Part shown: in pieces, positions 59,340 through 64,000 of the stretch
How positions within the stretch are numbered: position 1 is the stretch's first letter
How the letters are laid out: every line of letters starts with the position of its first letter
Origin: JACJWR01 sp964556255
GTDB taxonomy: Bacteria; Actinomycetota; Actinomycetes; S36-B12; UBA10799
Length of the DNA stretch: 64,000 bases
Assembly: GCA_964556255.1 (NCBI GenBank)
Contig: CAZKVQ010000001.1
Span: 72,942-136,941 of the forward strand
Reading direction: 5' to 3'
Notes under the pieces: model-generated
What the model was told of the DNA's origin: nothing
Seen by the model: only the letters and a program-made list of their open reading frames with translations
Database searches by the model: none
Position numbers and translations under genes: made by a program

Positions 59340-59789
59340 ATGGACACCCCGATCCCCGCCCGCGCGGCAGCGGCACTACTCCTGCTCGTCGTCGCTTTCC
59401 AGGTGGCGCTCATCCTTGGCGCTCCCTGGGGACGACTCACCCAGGGGGGTGGCACTGCGGGCGCCCTGGGAGCTTCCGGCCGGCTCGTCGCCGCGGTGTC
59501 GGTCGTCGTTCTCGCCGTCATGGCGTCCGCGCTCCTCGCAACAACCAACGTCGGCCCGATGCGTCGCGCGCCACACGCTGTGATCACCACGATCGTGTGG
59601 ATAACCGTCATCTACAGCGGTCTCGGTGTCGTCATGAATGCCGCCTCGCCCTCATGGGGCGAGACGGTCATATGGGTTCCCGTCACACTGGCGGGCTTCA
59701 TTCTCAGCGCGATCGCGTTACGTCGCTGGCGACGCCTGCGGGCCACCGGACCCGCCGGGACCACAACCGAGTACCCGATCCCTCAGTAG
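59340..59789 (+). CDS. Four-helix membrane protein, PadR-linked
   Basis: A 149-residue protein with four predicted membrane helices (about 9-28, 47-68, 80-101, 108-130) and a short basic/Thr-rich tail. No family recognised with confidence. PadR-linked small membrane proteins are common and often belong to stress or multidrug responses. The ATG has TATACT 6 nt upstream, a strong leaderless signature. The last 7 bp overlap the stop region of the convergent GNAT acetyltransferase gene. It is divergent from the PadR gene, with only 35 bp between starts. Confidence 0.75.
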   Translation: MDTPIPARAAAALLLLVVAFQVALILGAPWGRLTQGGGTAGALGASGRLVAAVSVVVLAVMASALLATTNVGPMRRAPHAVITTIVWITVIYSGLGVVMNAASPSWGETVIWVPVTLAGFILSAIALRRWRRLRATGPAGTTTEYPIPQ

Positions 59790-60427
59790 GGTTCGGGTAC
59801 TGACTCGGATCGGGGGGCGTCGGGCACCGGCGCCGCCATCCGTGACACGCGCGTTCCACCGAGCAGCACAGCCCGCCGCGAGGTGGCCGCCACCCTGAGC
59901 CCCAGCCGAAGGTACAGCCCTATCGCGCGGGTGTTGGCGGTGTCGACATCGAGCGTCAGCATCGTGCTCTTGGCGTCGCGCGCCCGCCTGAAGGCATCGG
60001 AGAACAACGCACTACCGGTCCCCGATCCTCTGCCAGCGGGACTCACGGCAATCGCCTGCAGATACCACTCGCCAGGGTCGTGGCGACCGAGAGCCACGAC
60101 CACCGGCAGTCCCATGAGGCCGATCGCGGCTGCCCGCGCCACTCGCGGACCGGCAGCTGTGGCGATCGCCAGTTCACCAGAGGGCGTCCCGTGCGGGTAG
60201 CCCTGACAGAAGCCGACAACCCTCCCCGACCGTTCCGCCACGACCGCGTGCTCGTAGGAGAACGTATGGCTGGGTTGTGCCATCACTTTCTGCAGGACCG
60301 CGGGCGCCTTGGACCCGAAGAGGGCACGGAACAACCCACCGGCGGCCTCGTCCAGCCCCCAGGCGAGAAACGCAACGTCCGCGGCGGTGGCTGCCCTCAG
60401 CGCCAGCGGTGCCTGCTGCGTCGTCAT
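59783..60427 (-). CDS. GNAT-family N-acetyltransferase
   Basis: A 214-residue acetyltransferase. The GNAT core is visible from about residue 8 (LALRAATAADVAFLAWGLDEAAGG) through the acetyl-CoA loop, where WYLQAIAVSPAGRGSGTGSALFSDAFRRA carries the conserved Q/R-G-x-G-x-G/A motif, to LDVDTANTRAIGLYLRLGLRVAATSR, which is the common final motif. It acetylates an amine of an unknown acceptor. The ATG at 60427 has GGAGG 6 nt upstream; the longer frame to 60523 is rejected. Converges with the 59340 gene (7-bp overlap) and is divergent from the SDR operon. Confidence 0.85.
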   Translation of the reverse strand: MTTQQAPLALRAATAADVAFLAWGLDEAAGGLFRALFGSKAPAVLQKVMAQPSHTFSYEHAVVAERSGRVVGFCQGYPHGTPSGELAIATAAGPRVARAAAIGLMGLPVVVALGRHDPGEWYLQAIAVSPAGRGSGTGSALFSDAFRRARDAKSTMLTLDVDTANTRAIGLYLRLGLRVAATSRRAVLLGGTRVSRMAAPVPDAPRSESVPEPY

Positions 60428-60484
60428 GGTGAACCTCCGGGCCCAAGTCTCACCCCCGCCCGGAGTCGTTGTCGAACGCGGGGG

Positions 60485-60513
60485 TTGACCGGACCCATCG
60501 GGGCTGGCATGCT
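60485..60513 (+). promoter_or_regulatory. Promoter of the SDR-TetR operon
   Basis: TTGACC at 60485-60490 and CATGCT at 60508-60513 with exactly 17 bp between. It shows the same layout as the hydrolase-TetR operon promoter. Confidence 0.6.
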
Positions 60514-60527
60514 GAATGATCATTCAG
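60512..60527. promoter_or_regulatory. Perfect 16-bp palindrome (TetR operator candidate)
   Basis: CTGAATGATCATTCAG is an exact inverted repeat immediately after the -10 and across the expected transcription start. The TGAATG/CATTCA half-sites are typical of TetR operators. The overlapping TetR gene at 61488 is the natural candidate. Confidence 0.7.
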
Positions 60528-60552
60528 TCAGTCTCATCGAGGAGCGCACCAG

Positions 60553-61491
60553 ATGTCCTGGACGACAGCAGATATTCCCGACCTGAGCGGCCGCGTAACC
60601 GTCGTCACCGGGGCCAACGGGGGTCTTGGGCTCGAGAGTGCCCGGGCGCTCGCCGGGGCTGGGGCCCACGTCGTGATGGCCGTGCGCAACCAGGAGAAGG
60701 CCCGGGCCGCCGTCGATGACATCCAATCGACCATCCCCGACGCTTCGCTGGAACTGGTCGCGCTAGACCTGGGCTCACTCGACTCGGTCGCCGAGGCTGC
60801 GGCGTCCATCGCCGCCGCCCACCCCACTATCGACATCCTGCTCAACAACGCCGGACTGATGGCCTGTCCCGAGCGTCAAACCGCAGACGGGTTCGAGATG
60901 CAGTTCGGGGTCAACCACCTGGGGCATTGGGCATTCACCGGAGCCCTGCTGCCCAACGTCCTGCGGGCCCGAGCTCCCCGCGTCGTCACCGTGACGAGCA
61001 CGGCACACCACATGGGCAGGGTCATCGACAGCACGAACCCCCACCTACACGGCAAGTACGGCGAGTGGCGCGCGTACGGGCAGTCCAAACTGGCCAACTT
61101 CCACTTCGGGATCGGCCTACAGCGGGAATTCGACGCTGCCGGGGTCGCCGCCGAGAGCCTCATCGCCCATCCGGGCCTGTCCAATACCGACCTGCAGGCA
61201 GTCAGTGTGGCGGAGACCAATGGCGGCTCTGTGCAGAAGTTCTTCCACGGGATGACGACCCGCACGGGCATGAGCCCGGCGCAGGGGGCGCTGCCGCAGT
61301 TGCGGGCAGCCACCGACCCGAAAGCGCACGGTGGCGAGTTCTATGGACCACTCTTCGTCAATACCGGGCCGCCCGTGCGCAAGCCCATCCTGCGCCGCTG
61401 GGACCTGAACAAGGGCATCGAGACCCTGTGGGAGGTCTCCGAGCGTGAGACCGGCGTGACCATCGACGTGCCGGCCGCCGTCGCGGCGTGA
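60553..61491 (+). CDS. Short-chain dehydrogenase/reductase (retinol/protochlorophyllide type)
   Basis: A 312-residue NAD(P)-dependent oxidoreductase. It has the cofactor motif TGANGGLG (about 19-26), the LDLGSLDSV segment, NNAG (about 98-101), a catalytic TSTAHH serine, and the YGQSK catalytic pair (about 177). The length and the insertions after the active site fit the WW-domain/retinol dehydrogenase-like clade. Start ATG with GAGGAG about 8 nt upstream. The TetR gene overlaps the stop (GTGA). The operon appears repressed through the CTGAATGATCATTCAG palindrome; the substrate is unknown. Confidence 0.87.
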   Translation: MSWTTADIPDLSGRVTVVTGANGGLGLESARALAGAGAHVVMAVRNQEKARAAVDDIQSTIPDASLELVALDLGSLDSVAEAAASIAAAHPTIDILLNNAGLMACPERQTADGFEMQFGVNHLGHWAFTGALLPNVLRARAPRVVTVTSTAHHMGRVIDSTNPHLHGKYGEWRAYGQSKLANFHFGIGLQREFDAAGVAAESLIAHPGLSNTDLQAVSVAETNGGSVQKFFHGMTTRTGMSPAQGALPQLRAATDPKAHGGEFYGPLFVNTGPPVRKPILRRWDLNKGIETLWEVSERETGVTIDVPAAVAA

Positions 61492-62102
61492 AAACGGCAG
61501 CCCGGCCAGCCACCCGCCCGCGACCCCGCGACGGGTCGGCCGCGACGGGTGCCGATCGGGCCGCGCGGGTTCGAGCGGCACTGCGCGAACTTGTCGCCGC
61601 GAACGGACTGCACGGCACCGCCATGAGTGCAGTGGCCGCCACTGCCGGCGTGGCCACGGGTACCGCCTACCTCTACTACTCGTCGAAGGACGAACTGGTG
61701 TTGGCGGCCTACCGGGAGACCAAGCTGGAGTTGGCGTCCGCAGCGGTCGGTGAGGTCGATTCCGGTGCTGCGCCGGAGCTCCGGTTCGAGCAACTGTGGT
61801 TCGGGGTCTATCGCTACCTCATCGAAGCACCCGAACTCGCCCGGTTCCTGGTGCAGATCGAGAGCTCACCGTATTCCCGGATCCACCACGAGGGCCTCGA
61901 GGCGCAGGAACCACCCGATCCGCTGGTCGATGCCGCTCGCCAGCCCGACATGGCCGCTCGGCTGCTGCATCTTCCACTCGAGGTACTGTTCGACCTCGGC
62001 CTCGCACCAGCGATCAGGCTGGCGGCCGCAGGCGCGGACATGTCCGAGACCGACCTGACCACGGTTGCACACGCATGCTGGCGTGCCATATCGCTGCCCT
62101 AG
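61488..62102 (+). CDS. TetR-family repressor
   Basis: A 204-residue TetR-type regulator. The DNA-binding domain is at about 25-75 (VRAALRELVAANGLHGTAMSAVAATAGVATGTAYLYYSSKDELVLAAYRETK), starting after a basic Arg-rich lead. The rest is helical with a compact ligand-binding region (YLIEAPELARFLVQIESSPYSRIHHEGLEAQ...), as in regulators of fatty acid or lipid-like ligands, although this is only a feel. GTG start overlaps the SDR stop (GTGA), so it is translationally coupled. It converges on the DUF445 gene with a 12-nt gap and likely controls its own operon. Confidence 0.85.
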   Translation: MKTAARPATRPRPRDGSAATGADRAARVRAALRELVAANGLHGTAMSAVAATAGVATGTAYLYYSSKDELVLAAYRETKLELASAAVGEVDSGAAPELRFEQLWFGVYRYLIEAPELARFLVQIESSPYSRIHHEGLEAQEPPDPLVDAARQPDMAARLLHLPLEVLFDLGLAPAIRLAAAGADMSETDLTTVAHACWRAISLP

Positions 62103-62114
62103 GAGCGGCGATCG

Positions 62115-63404
62115 TCAACCGATGACGAGCGTGCCGACTGCGTAGATCAGCACTCCTGCCAGCGCGCCCACCACGGTGCCGTTGATCCTGATGAACTGCA
62201 GGTCCTTGCCGACGGCCAGTTCGATGCGTTCGGAGGCCTCGGAGGCATCCCAACGCTCCACGGTGTCGGTGATCAATGAGGTGGCTTCCCTGCCGTAGCG
62301 ATTCGCCACGTAGGCGACTCCGTCAGAGATGCGTGAATCCACCCGGTGCTGGAAGTCCGCGTCGAAGCGCAGCTTCTCGGAGAGGTCAAGCAGCATCTCC
62401 CCGGCCCGGCGGTGAAGTTCACCATCGGGGTCGGCAAGCGCCTCCAACAGGATCCTCTTGGTGGCCGGCCACAACGAGGCCACGGCTGACTGCACCTCGT
62501 CGGATTCGAGCATCTGGTATTTGAACTGCTCAACCTTCGCGATCATCTCCGGGTCCTCGCGCATCCGCACCGCGACGTTGACCAGCCAACCGTCGATCGC
62601 GTCGCGAACCCGGTGCTGCGGATCGCGAAGGATGTCGTCGAGCCAGCGCAGCAGTTCCTGGTGGGCTCGGCGACCGATCGCCTCGTGGGCCGCCCGTGCG
62701 AGGAAGAACCCCTGCGCGGGACCGCGGTCGGCCACCAGATCCACGATCGTCGCCTCGTTCGCCGCCACCCAGTCACGTGCGAGGCGGAACACCGCGTCGA
62801 TGGCCCCCACGTGCGCCCGATCGTCGAGCACCGCCTGCAGCAGGGTGCCGGCGGGAGGGCCCCAGGCATAGGCGCCGGCCTGGGTGAAGATCATGTTGCG
62901 CACCAGCAGCTGAACGTCGGAGTCGCGCACCGAATTCAGCGCCGCCTCCCCCGCGTGTGCGGCCTCGCCCACCAGCCAGGCGCGGTGCTCATCATCGGCC
63001 AGGTACTCCCCGATCCGCCGGGCGGGCTCACCGGTGGCCACCTTCTGCCGGACCACGGCCTCGTTGAGGAAGTTCTCTTGCACGAAGGTGCCCAGGCTCG
63101 AGCCGAGCTGGTCCTTCTTGGTGGGGATGAGCGCGGTGTGCGGGATCGGGATGCCCATCGGATGGCGGAACAGCGCGGTGACGGCGAACCAGTCGGCCAG
63201 CCCGCCCACCATCGCCGCCTCGGCGGCGGCGCGCAGGTAACCCCAGAAGGCGGCGGCGTTGGGCTGCTCGGCGAAATGCCACGAGATGAGCAGGATGAGT
63301 GCAGCCCCCACGAGCAGGACCAAGGGGATCAACTTCATCTTGCGCAGCGCGCTCCGACGCTGTGCCTCGAGCGCCGGATCGGGCGTGAAGGTCATGACGG
63401 TCAC
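62115..63404 (-). CDS. DUF445 family membrane protein
   Basis: A 429-residue protein with membrane helices at about 24-42 and near the C-terminus (about 405-428), and a long helical soluble region between. ADWFAVTALFRHPMGIPIPHTALIPTKKDQLGSSLGTFVQENFL is the signature of DUF445, widespread and of unknown function, possibly structural at the membrane. GTG start with TAGCGT 6 nt upstream (leaderless). It is divergent from the last gene of the window. The downstream neighbour on the plus strand is the convergent TetR gene. Confidence 0.85.
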   Translation of the reverse strand: MTVMTFTPDPALEAQRRSALRKMKLIPLVLLVGAALILLISWHFAEQPNAAAFWGYLRAAAEAAMVGGLADWFAVTALFRHPMGIPIPHTALIPTKKDQLGSSLGTFVQENFLNEAVVRQKVATGEPARRIGEYLADDEHRAWLVGEAAHAGEAALNSVRDSDVQLLVRNMIFTQAGAYAWGPPAGTLLQAVLDDRAHVGAIDAVFRLARDWVAANEATIVDLVADRGPAQGFFLARAAHEAIGRRAHQELLRWLDDILRDPQHRVRDAIDGWLVNVAVRMREDPEMIAKVEQFKYQMLESDEVQSAVASLWPATKRILLEALADPDGELHRRAGEMLLDLSEKLRFDADFQHRVDSRISDGVAYVANRYGREATSLITDTVERWDASEASERIELAVGKDLQFIRINGTVVGALAGVLIYAVGTLVIG

Positions 63405-63410
63405 CCAGGC

Positions 63411-63416
63411 ACGCTA
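63411..63416 (-). promoter_or_regulatory. Leaderless -10 for the DUF445 gene
   Basis: On the minus strand TAGCGT is followed by 6 nt and then GTG. Confidence 0.6.
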
Positions 63417-63496
63417 CCCCGAATGCCCGGCGTGGGAGTCCGACGGATGCTGTCTCACGGGTCAAGCCATCCCCCGCACCTGCCGACAACTCCCTC

Positions 63497-64000
63497 GTGA
63501 GCCGCATGACCCGCCCCATGCTGGTCTGGACCTTCGTGTCCGGACTTCTTGTCGCTGGCTTCCTCGTTATGCCGGCCGGGATGGCGTCGGCACTGACCTT
63601 CACCATCGTCTCGGTGGGCAGTGTGCTGGTGGTGGTGCACTCCGTGGTCACCAGGCCCCTGTTCGCCCGGTGGGCCTGGGCGTGGCTAGCACTCGGAATG
63701 GCCCTGTGGGCATTCGCTGAGTTCGCCCGGCGTCTCAATCTTGCGGCCGATCTCACCACCTCCGTGCCCTCCGTGTACGACCTACTGCATCTTGCTGCCT
63801 ACCTGCCGATGATCGTGGCCGCGGTTCTCTTCATCAGGTTGCGGCGGGGTCGAGGCGACGCCACGAAAGTCACCGACACCCTGATCGTGCTGGTCGTCGG
63901 GGCGCTGGTCATCACGCTGACGGTGCTCAATCGAATCATGACCAACCCGGTGTTCGGACCGAACGAGGTCTCGGTTTTGGCCGCCGCGGCCATCTTGGAC
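63497..64000 (+). CDS. Membrane protein, N-terminal part only (cut by window end)
   Basis: The frame from GTG at 63497 (or the in-frame ATG at 63506) is open to the window end, giving at least 165 residues without a stop. It has about six hydrophobic helices, for example MLVWTFVSGLLVAGFLVMP, MASALTFTIVSVGSVLVVVHS, WAWLALGMALWAFAEF and DTLIVLVVGALVITLTVLN. The sequence YDLLHLAAYLPMIVAAVLF resembles the membrane sensor part of actinobacterial GGDEF/EAL proteins, so a c-di-GMP signalling protein is a possible identity, unverified. Divergent from DUF445 with a 92-bp gap. Confidence 0.65.
   Translation, partial: MSRMTRPMLVWTFVSGLLVAGFLVMPAGMASALTFTIVSVGSVLVVVHSVVTRPLFARWAWAWLALGMALWAFAEFARRLNLAADLTTSVPSVYDLLHLAAYLPMIVAAVLFIRLRRGRGDATKVTDTLIVLVVGALVITLTVLNRIMTNPVFGPNEVSVLAAAAILD

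Overview
The window is high-GC actinobacterial chromosome, densely packed with short gaps and many 1-8 nt gene overlaps, and with frequent GTG starts. Several families typical of Actinobacteria are present: proteins that look like DUF3159, DUF4245 and DUF4436 members, a PIN-PhoH2 fusion, a short Z-isoprenyl diphosphate synthase and a KtrB/KtrA-type potassium system. About 17 genes have a -10-like hexamer ending 6-7 nt before the start codon, which points to widespread leaderless transcription, a known habit of this phylum. I see no phage, insertion sequence, CRISPR array or biosynthetic cluster. Genus cannot be named from the sequence.

Layout. 0-5 kb: haloalkane dehalogenase plus VKOR, a SulP anion transporter, an MFS transporter and a tiny helical protein. 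5-13 kb: a diguanylate cyclase, small proteins, alpha/beta hydrolases, a YihY/BrkB membrane protein, a hemerythrin-like protein and a secreted peptidase. 13-19.7 kb: ClC channel, SLC13-type permease, a coupled EamA and S-component-like pair, a DUF3159 protein and a MarR unit with a candidate operator. 19.7-24.5 kb: a response regulator coupled to an unusual two-block membrane histidine kinase, then two divergent secreted proteins. 24.5-31.6 kb: tRNA-Thr(CGU), a poorly coding stretch, an amidohydrolase, a degenerate tRNA-like fragment with a tandem repeat, a DUF4239 operon, an alkyl-sulfatase and a divergent HxlR/DoxX pair. 31.6-40 kb: a GGDEF-EAL protein, a VIT-TrkH-TrkA operon, an orphan PemK/MazF-like toxin, a TPR protein and a TrmH methyltransferase.

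40-55.5 kb resembles a conserved actinobacterial neighbourhood (DUF4245, fumarase, PhoH2, lytic transglycosylase, Z-isoprenyl diphosphate synthase, hemolysin III, DUF255/thioredoxin protein), but it has a class I fumarase, an inserted patatin and no GlpX. 55.5-64 kb is regulatory: two separate operons each pair an enzyme (alpha/beta hydrolase or SDR) with an overlapping TetR gene, and each has a TTGACC-N17 promoter overlapped by a perfect palindrome. Between them lies a PadR gene facing a small membrane-protein gene, with two leaderless -10 elements on either side of a 13-bp palindrome.

Functionally the window is mostly transport, envelope and small-molecule metabolism. The best new leads are the regulatory architectures (palindromes placed on promoters of identifiable regulators), the leaderless start signature, the tRNA-derived remnant near 27.3 kb, the KtrA-like protein without its C-terminal ligand domain and the secreted carbohydrate-binding/double-psi-barrel protein. 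No single wholly novel multi-gene system stands out.
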